Origin: DAHUXN01 sp963729815
Lineage (GTDB): Bacteria; Acidobacteriota; Terriglobia; Acidiferrales; UBA7541
DNA: 64,000 bases
Reading direction: 5' to 3'
Assembly: GCA_963729815.1 (NCBI GenBank)
Contig: CAVSPU010000004.1
Coordinates: 1,178,001 to 1,242,000, forward strand
Under the pieces are notes generated by a model. That model was given only the letters and a program-made list of their open reading frames with translations. It searched no databases and had not been told where the DNA came from. How positions within the stretch are numbered: position 1 is the stretch's first letter; each line of letters opens with the position of its first letter. The position numbers were made by a program, and so were the translations under genes. Of the stretch, positions 52,587 through 62,580 are shown piece by piece.

Positions 52587-55401
52587 GGACAGCTCTCTTG
52601 GCGGCCGGGAATTCGAGTTTGAATGACGTTCCCTTTTCCGGCGTGGAACGGACTTCCAATTTCCCGGCATGCTCTTTGACGATGCCGTAGCTCACCGACA
52701 GGCCGAGGCCGGTTCCGCGGCCGGAAGCCTTTGTCGTGAAAAACGGATCGAAGATGCGATGCAGGTGCTCGGAGCGAATTCCAATCCCGGTGTCTGTCAC
52801 TTCCACCTCGACGGAGCCGTTTTGGGCAAACGTGCGCACTTCCAGCATTCCCCCGTCGGGCATCGCGTCGCGCGCATTCATAAAGAGATTCAGGAACACC
52901 TGCTGGAGCCGCGTCGTCGAACCCAGCACCGGCGGCAGAGGCTCCCCGAAATTTCGGATCACGTTCACCCGCGCCGTCTTGAATGGATGCTGCACGAGGC
53001 TCAAAGTTTCCTCGAGCACGGAATTGAGATTCAGCTCCATGAATTCCGCGCCGCCCGTGCGCGAGAAATTCAGCAAATTATTCACGATCTCGCTGGCGCG
53101 GAAAGTCTGCTTGACGATCTTGTCGATCGTTTTCTGCCGCGGGTCCTCCGACGGAATCTGCTTCGCCAGCATCTGCGTATAGTTCGAAATGACGGCCAGC
53201 GGCGTATTCACCTCGTGCGCGACGCCGGCAGCGAGCAGGCCGAGGGAAGTCAGTTTTTCGTTTTGCACCATCTGCTCTTCCAGGCGGACACGCTGCGTGA
53301 TGTCGTCCAGGAGAATGAGGCGGCCAAGCCGTTCGCCGTTCTTGCCGATGAGCGGCGCAAAGGATGAATTGACGACGTAGCGCTGTCCATCGCGGTTGTA
53401 CAGACGGAATTTATAGATGCTGGCGACGTGTTCGTCGCTCGACCGGGAAGCCATTTCGGCCACCAGATCGGCAGGCAGTATCTCGCCGAGCGTGCGCGTA
53501 ACCGCCTCATTGCGCGAAATGCCGAGCATGCGCTCCATTTGCGGATTCCAAGATTCGATGCGATCTTCAAGATCCACGGTGAGCACGCCGATATTGAGCG
53601 ATTCGATGATGTTCTCGTGAAATTCCTTCAGCCGCTCGATTTGCACGGCTTTCTGCTCCAGAGAGTTATAAAGACGCGCGTTTTCGATGGCGATCGCGAC
53701 GTAGCCGCCAATCGTGTCGAGCAATTCGATGTCGTCGCTGCTCAGGTAATCGCCATCGACAGTCTTGCCCAGGCCGAGAACGGCGACGACGCGATCGCGG
53801 AAACGGCAAGCGATGAAATAGTTCAGGCCAAGAGCCTCCAGCGTGTGGCGGACCGATTCGGATTCGCTCGAAGCGCGCGCGGATTCAAAGAACAAACACG
53901 CTTGCGCGAGCGCCGGCCGCTCGGCCAAATTCAGGAAGCTCAGGTCCAAGGGAGATTCAGCCTGGACGCCAAGAGAACGCGAAAACAGGAACGTGCCCGG
54001 ACGGGCGCTGTCTTCCAGAAAGATCGCGAGCCGGTCGACGAGCAGCGTTTGCGAAATGCGGTCCAGCACGGAGCCCAGCAAGGGATCGATGCGGACTTCA
54101 TTCGTGAGAGTACGGCCGAATTCAATCAACGTGCGACGGTAATTCAGGCGGTCGCGGTAAAAAAAGTGGTCCAGGCGGGCCTGCATCCAGTCGCGCACCG
54201 GCTGGAAGAGGAACGCCGCAACAACGATGGCGATGACCGTTCCCACGGTGCCAACCGAGCCGGTCGAGTGAAACAGCAAGCCAATCATCGCAACCACGGC
54301 GAAATAAACCGCGACGACCGCCGCGGTGGCGAGCGTATAGGCGAGGCCGCGCTTGAAAATGATGTCAACGTCCATCAAGCGGTAGCGAATGATGGCGTAG
54401 CCGAAACAAAGCGGTATGAGGACGAGCGAGAAAACCGAAGCCGTCATCCAGCCCGACGGCACGATGCCGGCAAAAAACGGAACGATGTAAAAGAACAGGA
54501 ACGGCACGACGCCGGCGAACGTGCCGAACGTGACCCATTTCAATTGCTGCCGGAGGAGCCCGCTTGGCGCGCGGCGATAACTGTCGAGAAAAATGAATGC
54601 GGCGATAAGAAAGTACGCGCCCATATAGGCGAATTCGATTTGGTCCAGAAAGAAACGGCTCTCGATCGAGGGCATCAGATCCAGTGCCCCCATGGCCACG
54701 CTGATGTGCAGCAAGAGGAACGCCGCGGGAACAGCATAGACAATCGCGAGCCAAACCTTGAGATTCCGCACGCGGCGCTGCGGAAAAACCAATGCAAAAT
54801 GCACGAGCAGCGCGGCCTGCAGCAGAAGCGCGACAACGTTGGACCAGTAAATCGTCCAGTCGAAAGAGTTCAATTTTCCGCTGTAGTGGAACGCGTAGAA
54901 GATGAACGACACCAGGCAAAAAAGGTAAAAGTGAATCGCGCGCGGTGCCGACCAGCGGCGCACAAAGATAAATAGGCCGATAAAAAGATACAGCAGCGAG
55001 AGGATGCCGAAGCAATTCCAGATCAGGCTCGGCCTTTCGACCGGCGCGGTGACGACGTTCGCCTCAAATGCGACGCCGTTGCGAGTCAGGTGGTAAACAA
55101 CACTAGACCACACACCCGCCCGCCACAGTTGCTGGTCGACCTGGGTGGCGCGCTCGATGGGGGCGCCGCCGACGGACTGAACCGAATCACCAGGGTGAAT
55201 TCCGGCTCGAGCAGCCGGGGAGTTGGGTTCCACCCGCCACGCCTGGACCACCCTTGAGCCAGTGTCCAACCAGGTCACGCCATCGTCGGGCATGGCGAAC
55301 TGCGACCGCTGGCGAAAGTTCAGGACGCCAAAAACGACCGCCGCAACGGTCAAGAAGGCCAAAACCGCTGCAGCCAGTCGCGTTCGAAGACCGTCATTCA
55401 T
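52579..55401 (-). CDS. PDZ-7TM-GAF-PAS sensor histidine kinase
   Basis: A 940-residue kinase. One helix (about 8-25) leads to an extracytoplasmic PDZ domain (about 45-115; VEPNSPAARAGIHPGDSVQSVGG), followed by eight or nine helices (about 128-400), a GAF domain (about 432-578), a PAS domain (about 592-705; NIGVLTVDLEDRIESWN), HisKA with His729 in GVAHEVNTPL and an HATPase domain (DTGIGIRSEHL, GTGLGLSVSYGI). The PDZ domain suggests sensing of protein C-termini or binding to an exported partner, perhaps from the adjoining genes (inference). Nearest upstream gene in the same direction is the carboxypeptidase-regulatory-domain protein, 189 bases away. Confidence 0.92.
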   Translation of the reverse strand: MNDGLRTRLAAAVLAFLTVAAVVFGVLNFRQRSQFAMPDDGVTWLDTGSRVVQAWRVEPNSPAARAGIHPGDSVQSVGGAPIERATQVDQQLWRAGVWSSVVYHLTRNGVAFEANVVTAPVERPSLIWNCFGILSLLYLFIGLFIFVRRWSAPRAIHFYLFCLVSFIFYAFHYSGKLNSFDWTIYWSNVVALLLQAALLVHFALVFPQRRVRNLKVWLAIVYAVPAAFLLLHISVAMGALDLMPSIESRFFLDQIEFAYMGAYFLIAAFIFLDSYRRAPSGLLRQQLKWVTFGTFAGVVPFLFFYIVPFFAGIVPSGWMTASVFSLVLIPLCFGYAIIRYRLMDVDIIFKRGLAYTLATAAVVAVYFAVVAMIGLLFHSTGSVGTVGTVIAIVVAAFLFQPVRDWMQARLDHFFYRDRLNYRRTLIEFGRTLTNEVRIDPLLGSVLDRISQTLLVDRLAIFLEDSARPGTFLFSRSLGVQAESPLDLSFLNLAERPALAQACLFFESARASSESESVRHTLEALGLNYFIACRFRDRVVAVLGLGKTVDGDYLSSDDIELLDTIGGYVAIAIENARLYNSLEQKAVQIERLKEFHENIIESLNIGVLTVDLEDRIESWNPQMERMLGISRNEAVTRTLGEILPADLVAEMASRSSDEHVASIYKFRLYNRDGQRYVVNSSFAPLIGKNGERLGRLILLDDITQRVRLEEQMVQNEKLTSLGLLAAGVAHEVNTPLAVISNYTQMLAKQIPSEDPRQKTIDKIVKQTFRASEIVNNLLNFSRTGGAEFMELNLNSVLEETLSLVQHPFKTARVNVIRNFGEPLPPVLGSTTRLQQVFLNLFMNARDAMPDGGMLEVRTFAQNGSVEVEVTDTGIGIRSEHLHRIFDPFFTTKASGRGTGLGLSVSYGIVKEHAGKLEVRSTPEKGTSFKLEFPAAKRAVHA

Positions 55402-55590
55402 CGTGGAGACCGAAAGTGGAGCAACACTACTTCATCCAATAAACAAGCACGCCATCTTCCAAAAGACGGTAACTCAATCTCTCCATAACCTATTGTAAAT
55501 CTATACCTTAAAGAATGGCAACCAGCCACGCACAGTTTACTTCCGCAATTCTGGAGATGCGATTCCAAATTTGGTACTTCAAAGAAAGGG

Positions 55591-57342
55591 TCAAAACTGC
55601 AGACTGAGCCCGCCGCGGAACGTGCGATAAGCCGCCACCATGACGAGATTGCCGTCCCGCGTTGTCATAGGGACATAACCCTGGGCCAGAAGATTTCCGA
55701 AGTCGGCCACAGCTTCCATATGATGCATGCAAGGAATCGGCTGCCGGATGACCAGATTGAAATAAGGATCTAGTTGGAAAAGCGCTTCGCCATACTCGTC
55801 CTGGCGGGAAACGACGGTGCCATCAATCCACTTGTACCCGGTCGTCAACTGCGTTCCGATGACCGGGAGTTTCGAGGAAACCGACCCGGCCACGCTGCTG
55901 TGGTAAGTCGTCGCCAGCATGGCTCGCAAATCCTCGTTTGCGGAGGGATTTCCTACCGGAGAGAGCGCTCCAGCCCAGGCGTATACGAGCGCTGTCTCAA
56001 ACTCTTTTGAGAACTTCTGCTGGTATGCGGCGCGCATTCCCCATGAGCCTGAAGTTCCCGCATCATAAGCAAAGCCGTTCGAGAAAAAATCCTGCAGGAA
56101 ATTGGAATTGCCGCTCACAGGTCCGCCCTGCCCGAAAACGGCCGTGTCTTCGGAACGGTCGTGGAAGCCCGCGAGCATCACCCGGCTGTGATGCTCGAAA
56201 ATGTGCTCGACGGCAATTTCTTCATGCCAGCCATTTTCCAGGACGGGACGGTCGTTGCGGAAAAGCATGGTCGGAAAAGCGTCGATGGACTCAAGCGCGG
56301 ACTCCAGCGGCGCCGTGGCTTCCGGGCTGGTTTCCGGCCAGGGCCTGGACGCTACTACCGCCGAAGCTTCCCATCCTTTGGCAAGCTTCACGGCAACTTC
56401 AGCGCGCGGACGCAAGCCGGATGTAGTGTCGCTCCCGAGGCCCGTAAGCAGATATTCAGCGCCGTAACGCAGTGTCACGTCGCTCGTGAGCGCCAGCACA
56501 CCGTCTTGATCGAGCCGCAGTCCCCGGAACACCGGGCCAACCGGGCCAAGCCGCGATTGCCGGACAACCAAACTCGTCATGGGGCCGGATTTTTCATTGC
56601 CTTCCGGCAACCACACAGTAGCGAACCCGCCATTCGAGGTATCGCTCTCATAACTGAGCTGGCCAGCAATAAGGAACTGACCCGTGGCGCCCACGCCTTC
56701 ATCGTAAGCAAACGAAGTTGCCGGCGAATCGGAAAAACTGGTAGCCGATCCAGGGCGAACGCCTGACGTAATGTCCACACGACTCCGCGGTTGGCGATCA
56801 CGTTGAGGGTTCTCGGCACTGCTGGACTCCCCTCCGCTGGCCAGCAGGATATTGTCTCCATGCCAACGAAGAATCGGACGAGTGCTTTGAGCGGAGCGCA
56901 AGACCCAGCCCCATTCTCCATCATCGGGGCGTTGACTCGGGCGGCGGCGCAGATCGGCGAGGCCCGTGAGCATTGAGCCAAGTTCAATTTCCACGCTGGT
57001 CGTTCGACTGCTGCTCACCTGAACATTGGGTGCGACTGTCGGCAGGAAGCCAGCGAGCGTTACGCGCACGGAATAAAGCCCCGGGCTCAGAGCGGTCGCC
57101 GCGAAACGTCCGTGCTCGTTGGTGAGCAATTGAATTGGGTCGGCAGCCAGCAGCGACTCCGTCGTGATGATTACGGTCGCGCCCATTTGCGGCACGCCGG
57201 CAACGTCGAGCACAACTCCCGCAATTCGACCATTGCGCGATTCGGCCGAGGTGGGAGAGATGACAGCGGCGACCAATCCAAGAACCAAAGTTGCCAGACC
57301 GATGATGCGCGAGTTCACCAAGCGTTTACCTCCCATAATCAT
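55591..57342 (-). CDS. Exported carboxypeptidase-regulatory-domain, TonB-receptor-like protein
   Basis: A 583-residue exported protein. After a signal peptide (ends near TSAES, about 34) comes a carboxypeptidase-regulatory-like Ig domain (about 36-125; GRIAGVVLDVAGVPQMGATVII). The rest is a beta-rich region with a terminal phenylalanine (GGLSLQF), typical of an outer-membrane barrel, but shorter than TonB receptors, which commonly carry such an Ig domain in Acidobacteriota. No plug domain is evident. It overlaps the GWxTD gene by 4 bases. Confidence 0.75.
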   Translation of the reverse strand: MIMGGKRLVNSRIIGLATLVLGLVAAVISPTSAESRNGRIAGVVLDVAGVPQMGATVIITTESLLAADPIQLLTNEHGRFAATALSPGLYSVRVTLAGFLPTVAPNVQVSSSRTTSVEIELGSMLTGLADLRRRPSQRPDDGEWGWVLRSAQSTRPILRWHGDNILLASGGESSSAENPQRDRQPRSRVDITSGVRPGSATSFSDSPATSFAYDEGVGATGQFLIAGQLSYESDTSNGGFATVWLPEGNEKSGPMTSLVVRQSRLGPVGPVFRGLRLDQDGVLALTSDVTLRYGAEYLLTGLGSDTTSGLRPRAEVAVKLAKGWEASAVVASRPWPETSPEATAPLESALESIDAFPTMLFRNDRPVLENGWHEEIAVEHIFEHHSRVMLAGFHDRSEDTAVFGQGGPVSGNSNFLQDFFSNGFAYDAGTSGSWGMRAAYQQKFSKEFETALVYAWAGALSPVGNPSANEDLRAMLATTYHSSVAGSVSSKLPVIGTQLTTGYKWIDGTVVSRQDEYGEALFQLDPYFNLVIRQPIPCMHHMEAVADFGNLLAQGYVPMTTRDGNLVMVAAYRTFRGGLSLQF

Positions 57343-59027
57343 TTCGCTGCGGCCAGGATCGTAAAATCCGCCGAGGGAGTGATGGTTTGTTTGTCGTTGT
57401 TGTCCGTGACCTGAATTTGGAGCTTGTAATGCCCTGGAGCAAGCGATTTGAGATCCAGGGCCTTCTCAATCCAAATCTCTTCGCCGTGCTGATTATATTG
57501 CCGGGAGTTCTCCGTAAATTGCAAGACTGACATCTTGTCCAAATCGTTGACCACCGCATATTGGATGGTGGCATCACCCTCGTGCGTCTTGGCATCAACC
57601 TTGAGATTGTAAACCTGGAGGAACACGCCCATCTGGCCGCCCTCTGGGAAAGTTGAGTCGAGCTTGGGCCGAACCTTAAGATCGCCGAGGACGAATTCAC
57701 CCATGCCAATATCGCGCGAGGAAACTTTCTGAATCTGATCAGCCAAAATCAGCGAACTGGCGGCGAGCTGATCATCCTGGAATCGCGGCACGTGCAAGCT
57801 TGTATTGATCACGCCGAGATTGCCGCTATTGATGTCTTTCACGACCACATCCAGCCGGTAGAGCCCTGGGCTGAGAGGAATCTCCTTCTGATAGATGCTG
57901 AAGGCTTTCAAATATTGCTGCATGAGTGAATCAGGCGTATCCGCTGTGATTGAGTCTTCAAATGTTTGGACAACGCGGCCGCTGACGCTGGTAATGCGGG
58001 CGAAAAGATGCAGCGTAGCAATCTGCACTCCGTTCTTATCCTGAAAAGTCAGGTCCCGGTTGGGAATCTGAATCGTAATCGGAACCAGATCGGCGTCGTC
58101 CGTGACTCGCAAGAAATCAGAATGGCAATCGAAATGGATTTGGTTCGTCGTGAGGTGCGTATCAACATCCTCTTCGAGGTCCTTGTATTTCACCGGCGGG
58201 GGCGTCCAGATTTTTGCGTACAGGTCGATGCGGCTGAATTCGTTCATGCTCTCAGGGGCTGAGGCCGCGCCGCCCATCGGCACAGGGTCGTGAGTGCCAT
58301 CGGTATTCTTGAAGCGATCCACCTTCGATGACTCCCCCATGGCTTCCATGTCGGTCAAGCCGGCACCCGGAACATAGAGGAGGGCGTCCTTCTCGCTCGG
58401 ATCGATGGTCAGGTGGTATTCGCCGGTGCCGGAAGGATCCACGAATTCGAGTATCACGTTTTCGCCGATTCCCGGCAGGTACCGATAGCGCCAATCTTCG
58501 AACGGGTAGGTCGTTGTTTCGCCTCCGCCCTCCTCAGTTGGCCTCGTGTAAGGGCCGCCGGCGGGGTGGGGATCCACTTCATCGGGTTTGCCCCACATCA
58601 GATAGATGCGTCCGCGATCCGTTTTCCATCCTGGGATGCCGGAGGAAAAGCGCTCGTTGGTGTAGGCAATGCGCTCGTAATAGTCTTCTTTGTATGTATT
58701 ATCCGCGGAATCCGGGTCGGGATTGCGCCGTTCCCAGAAATTCTCGATAAAGTTCTCGCGTTCTTGATTGGTTTCGAGCTGGAGGAATGAGGCGCGCTCT
58801 TCCGGAGTGATGATGTAGGAAACCGGCCCATTGAGCCACTCGCGGTAAACCGGGAGAAGTTCCTTTTCCAGATCCTTTTGTTTTTTCTTTTGCGCCTTTT
58901 CCTGCGCCTTGGCGTCGATTTGCTGTTGAGTTTCCTGCTCGTCCTGAGCCTGCGCAAGCGGGGGTAGAAAAAAAACGGCGCAGAAGCAAAAAATTGCGAG
59001 AATAGAAACTCCCAGATTGCGTTTCAT
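57339..59027 (-). CDS. Exported GWxTD-domain protein
   Basis: A 562-residue exported protein. The signal peptide ends at LAQAQ (about 28), a Gln/Lys-rich coiled coil runs to about 58, and the GWxTD domain has GWKTDRGRIYLMWGKPDEVD starting at residue 133. C-terminal segments (about 270-560) form two or three Ig-like beta domains. The domain is widespread in Acidobacteriota, Gemmatimonadota and Bacteroidota, and its function is not established. First gene of the leftward cluster. Confidence 0.88.
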   Translation of the reverse strand: MKRNLGVSILAIFCFCAVFFLPPLAQAQDEQETQQQIDAKAQEKAQKKKQKDLEKELLPVYREWLNGPVSYIITPEERASFLQLETNQERENFIENFWERRNPDPDSADNTYKEDYYERIAYTNERFSSGIPGWKTDRGRIYLMWGKPDEVDPHPAGGPYTRPTEEGGGETTTYPFEDWRYRYLPGIGENVILEFVDPSGTGEYHLTIDPSEKDALLYVPGAGLTDMEAMGESSKVDRFKNTDGTHDPVPMGGAASAPESMNEFSRIDLYAKIWTPPPVKYKDLEEDVDTHLTTNQIHFDCHSDFLRVTDDADLVPITIQIPNRDLTFQDKNGVQIATLHLFARITSVSGRVVQTFEDSITADTPDSLMQQYLKAFSIYQKEIPLSPGLYRLDVVVKDINSGNLGVINTSLHVPRFQDDQLAASSLILADQIQKVSSRDIGMGEFVLGDLKVRPKLDSTFPEGGQMGVFLQVYNLKVDAKTHEGDATIQYAVVNDLDKMSVLQFTENSRQYNQHGEEIWIEKALDLKSLAPGHYKLQIQVTDNNDKQTITPSADFTILAAAK

Positions 59028-59507
59028 AATAGGGAACTCCCCCGGACATCGAATTCTAGACCGCCTCTGGACACCCGTCAAGCTAACCTTCGCTGCTAGT
59101 GCTTCTTACCCGGTTCAGATTCCATCACAATGCCCGTGGGTTGCCTGAGGTATCGAAAAATTTATCCTCACTTTCATCTTGCGAATCTTGAAACGCTGTC
59201 TGGGACATTTCGAACCTTGTTGCAACCACCAAAATGCTGATTTCGGCGTCTAATGTTGTAGTGAAACTGTGAAGAACTTAAGATTTGTCTCCGGCGGCAC
59301 ACTCGATTAACATGTTGGGGAAGCAACAATGACGTACGTAGTTTGTGCCCCGGACAACCGGTTCCAAACCTGAGGCCTATGTTTCATGGCATCTTGAGAT
59401 TCGCCTCTGGACAGCTGCATCGGAAACTTTTTGCCCTCGCGCTTCGTATTCTATTTAGGACGGAGATTCACGTCTGATGCGAGGTTTGAAATCATAGGAA
59501 AAGAGCG
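59028..59507. other. Intergenic stretch (480 bp) between divergent genes
   Basis: No gene or RNA recognised. CGCCTCTGGACA occurs twice, at 59062-59073 and 59402-59413, and may be a regulatory direct repeat. No convincing RpoN promoter (TGGCAC-N5-TTGC) was found by eye. Confidence 0.4.
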
Positions 59508-60917
59508 ATGAAGACGTCGAAAAAAACAGCCTTAATTGTGGGTGCCGTTGTCGTGCTGGGCGTGATCGTCGGGGTAAGCGTCAAGCAAGCTGGCAAAGAC
59601 ACTGTGACTGTGCAAACAGGCACGGTCGCCAAGCAAGGTATCACGTCCTTGGTGACCGCCTCCGGAGAAATTCGCCCGCAGAATTATACCAACGTGCTCG
59701 GGCAAGGCATCGGGAAAATCACCGATATTGACGTGACCGAGGGCGATTCCGTTAAGAAGGGCGACGTTCTATTGCGTGTGGAGAGTATCCAGCCAGCCGC
59801 GGACGTCAAGGCGCAACAGGCTGGTATCGACTCGATGCAAGCCAGTGTGCAGTCGGCGCAGGCAGCCGATGCGGCAGCCCAGGCTGATGTCCAACAGTCC
59901 GAGGCGAATCTCGAAAAGGCGCTCAACGACTGGAAACGCGGACAGGGCTTATACAAAGAAGGGCTTATCGCGAAGTCGGATTACGACACCTACAAATCAG
60001 CGTATGGAGCCGCTGCGGCGACTCTGGCGGGAAATCAAGCCCGCGCGAAGCAGGCGCACGACCAGCTTGCGGCGGCACAATTCAACCAGGCACAGGGTTC
60101 GGCGACGCTCGTTCACCTGCGCGACGTCCTGGATAAGACCACCTATAACGCGCCCATCAGCGGCGTCGTCACCTACGTTCCGGTCAAAGTGGGTGAGAAC
60201 GTCGTTCCCGGCATCCAAAACGCCGAGGGCAGTTTCCTGCTGACGATCTCTGATATGTCGCTCGTAAATGCCGAAGTCATGGTGGACGAGACCGACATTC
60301 CTAGCGTGAAGGTGGGCCAGGTCGCGGACGTGACCATCGACGCCTATCCTAACCAGATCTTCAAAGGCCATGTTTCCGACGTTGGCGAAGAGGCTATCTT
60401 GCGCACCTCCGGCCTGGCGTCGACACAGGAAACCTCCGCCAATAGCCAGGAGGCGCGCGATTTCAAGGTTCACGTTCGTCTCGACGCCCCTCCGAAAACG
60501 ATTCGGCCCGGCCTTTCCTGCACGGCGAAGATCCAGACTGCGCATCGTGCGGATGTGCTCACCATTCCGATCCAGGCGCTGGCGGTCCGCTCGCGCGCCG
60601 AGTTGAAGGCCGAAGAGGAGCAAGGCAAATCCGGCGGGAGCGTCACGTTGGCTGCTGCCAAGCCGGCCCCGAATACCGACGGAGGGCAGAACAACGACGA
60701 TGTGCAGGGTGTCTTTGTGATTCGGGACCGCAAGGCCACTTTTGTCCCGGTGCAAACAGGGATCACCGGCATCACGGACATCGAAGTGATCAGCGGGCTC
60801 AAAGCCGGCGATGAAATCGTTACCGGCAGCTACAAGGCTCTTCGTACGCTTCGCTCCGGCGCGACGGTCAAAATCGACAATTCCGCTCCGGTAATTACGG
60901 ATCAATCGAGTTCGTAG
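59508..60917 (+). CDS. MacA-like periplasmic adaptor (HlyD/RND-MFP family)
   Basis: A 469-residue adaptor with one membrane helix (about 8-25), split biotinyl-lipoyl domain (about 50-90 and 205-235), a coiled-coil hairpin (about 95-200; Gln/Ala-rich), a beta-barrel domain (about 240-330) and a C-terminal region (about 335-460). It should bridge an inner-membrane transporter to an outer-membrane channel. AGGAAAAGAG precedes the ATG. An ABC ATPase gene follows 87 bases downstream. Confidence 0.88.
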   Translation: MKTSKKTALIVGAVVVLGVIVGVSVKQAGKDTVTVQTGTVAKQGITSLVTASGEIRPQNYTNVLGQGIGKITDIDVTEGDSVKKGDVLLRVESIQPAADVKAQQAGIDSMQASVQSAQAADAAAQADVQQSEANLEKALNDWKRGQGLYKEGLIAKSDYDTYKSAYGAAAATLAGNQARAKQAHDQLAAAQFNQAQGSATLVHLRDVLDKTTYNAPISGVVTYVPVKVGENVVPGIQNAEGSFLLTISDMSLVNAEVMVDETDIPSVKVGQVADVTIDAYPNQIFKGHVSDVGEEAILRTSGLASTQETSANSQEARDFKVHVRLDAPPKTIRPGLSCTAKIQTAHRADVLTIPIQALAVRSRAELKAEEEQGKSGGSVTLAAAKPAPNTDGGQNNDDVQGVFVIRDRKATFVPVQTGITGITDIEVISGLKAGDEIVTGSYKALRTLRSGATVKIDNSAPVITDQSSS

Positions 60918-61004
60918 TATCCTCAATGCGTGCGCGGGCGATCGGAGTCACACGCGTAGCGCGTCATACGCCTAAGCGGAAGAATTTCGAGGAGCAATCG
61001 TCGA

Positions 61005-61745
61005 ATGCCAGTTGAAGAAGTCGCCGCATCCCTTACATTCCGGCAGGATCTGATCGATTCAGGCATCGTGATCTGCACGGAAGATCTCTGGAAAACGTAC
61101 ACCATGGGCACTGAAGAAGTGCACGCGCTTCGGGGAACCAATGTCCAGATTCATAAGGGGGAGTACGCGGCCATCATGGGGCCGTCAGGCTCCGGGAAAT
61201 CCACGCTGATGAATTTAATCGGCTGCCTCGACTCCCCTACGAAGGGCCATTACTGGCTTGCCGGGCGGCTCGTCAGCGAACTCGACGACGACGAACTGGC
61301 CTACATTCGCAACAAGGAAATCGGATTCGTCTTTCAAACTTTCAATCTGTTGGCGCGCGCGACCGCGCTCCACAACGTCGAGCTGCCCATGATTTACAAC
61401 GGTACGCCTGCGGAAGAACGCCGCGAACGCGCTTGCCAGGCGCTCAAGCAGGTCGAGCTCGGCGAACGCATGATGCACAAACCCAACGAACTTTCCGGCG
61501 GCCAGCGGCAGCGCGTGGCGATTGCGCGCGCGCTCGTGAATCATCCCTCCATCTTACTTGCCGACGAGCCCACCGGAAACCTGGATTCGCAGACCGGCGA
61601 AGAAATCATGGCGCTCTTCGCACGTTTGCATCAGGGCGGCAACACCATCATCCTGGTAACCCACGAACCGGACATCGCGCAGCACGCGCACCGTGTCATT
61701 CGCTTGCGCGACGGCAAAATCGAAAAAGACGAAAAGATCAAGTAA
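61005..61745 (+). CDS. MacB/LolD-type ABC transporter ATP-binding protein
   Basis: A 246-residue ATPase of the lipoprotein/macrolide exporter type: Walker A GPSGSGKST (about 64-72), Q-loop FVFQTF, signature LSGGQRQR, Walker B ILLADEPTGNLD and the H-loop His. About 25 residues precede the first strand. It should energise an FtsX-type permease with the upstream MacA-like adaptor, but no permease is encoded next to it; the downstream genes are unrelated. The true operon may be broken or the permease elsewhere. Confidence 0.9.
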   Translation: MPVEEVAASLTFRQDLIDSGIVICTEDLWKTYTMGTEEVHALRGTNVQIHKGEYAAIMGPSGSGKSTLMNLIGCLDSPTKGHYWLAGRLVSELDDDELAYIRNKEIGFVFQTFNLLARATALHNVELPMIYNGTPAEERRERACQALKQVELGERMMHKPNELSGGQRQRVAIARALVNHPSILLADEPTGNLDSQTGEEIMALFARLHQGGNTIILVTHEPDIAQHAHRVIRLRDGKIEKDEKIK

Positions 61746-61929
61746 GCGCGGCGCCGGGAAAAAACACGTATCGCGCCCTTCCAACCCCCGGAGTCATATT
61801 CGGACACGGCCGGCAAAAGCAACCTCGGGGCAGAATCATGGCTCAATTCCATGGTTCGATCCTTTATGATCAGGTATGTAATCTGTTCGTGCGGGTCCGG
61901 AATCAGCCTTAAATCACGAGGTGGAGACG

Positions 61930-62580
61930 ATGGGTAGCACAATGCGGCGAACGCTTTCGACGGCGATGGCAACACTCATCATTCTTGCGGTTAGCGCCGC
62001 GGCGAACGCGCAGTCCGCTCAAAAACCCGCGCAGTCTTCGCAACAAGACCAAGACCAGGACGCAATGCAACAGGCGCTCGCCGAGGCAGCCACCCCCGGG
62101 CCCATTCATGCGCAACTAATGAAGCGCGCCGGCGAATATACGACCACGACCACGTTGTATGCGCCGGGCACCGAACCGCAGCAATCAACAGGAACCGCAA
62201 CGCTGAAAAGCATCCTGGACGGCCGCTTTCTCGAGGAAACGAATTCCGGAGACTCGCTCGGCCAGCCATATTCCGGCGTGCGGCTTTATGGCTACAACAA
62301 TGGCTCGAAGCAGTATGAAGCCATCTGGATTTACACCGGCTCCACGGCATTTCTCGTGCTCGATGGCGCGAGCGACGACAATGGCAAGACCGTGCGCTAT
62401 TCCGGCGCATTCCTCGGCCCCGATGGCGCCAAGCAAACCCTGCGCGTGACCCTCACGCAACCCGATGACGATCACTTCGTCGTGCGCCTGCTCGGCGAAG
62501 GCCCGGGCGGCGCGACCTCTACGCTCGAAACGGTTTACACGCGAACAAAGAAGACACCGTCTGCGCCCGCGCGTCATTGA
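61930..62580 (+). CDS. Exported DUF1579-like protein
   Basis: A 216-residue protein with a signal peptide ending near ANAQS and a Gln-rich linker to about 50. Residues about 65-205 resemble the DUF1579 family (GEYTTTTTLYAPGTEPQQSTGTA, then LDGRFLEE), beta-rich and lipocalin-like. GGTGGAG lies upstream of the ATG at 61930; an in-frame GTG at 61921 is less likely. Function unknown. Confidence 0.75.
   Translation: MGSTMRRTLSTAMATLIILAVSAAANAQSAQKPAQSSQQDQDQDAMQQALAEAATPGPIHAQLMKRAGEYTTTTTLYAPGTEPQQSTGTATLKSILDGRFLEETNSGDSLGQPYSGVRLYGYNNGSKQYEAIWIYTGSTAFLVLDGASDDNGKTVRYSGAFLGPDGAKQTLRVTLTQPDDDHFVVRLLGEGPGGATSTLETVYTRTKKTPSAPARH

Noticed and set aside
53428..54975. 515-codon open frame on the plus strand
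   Set aside because: Antisense to the PDZ kinase, whose domains are clear; composition is Arg/Gln/Glu-rich as expected for the mirror of a GC-rich gene.
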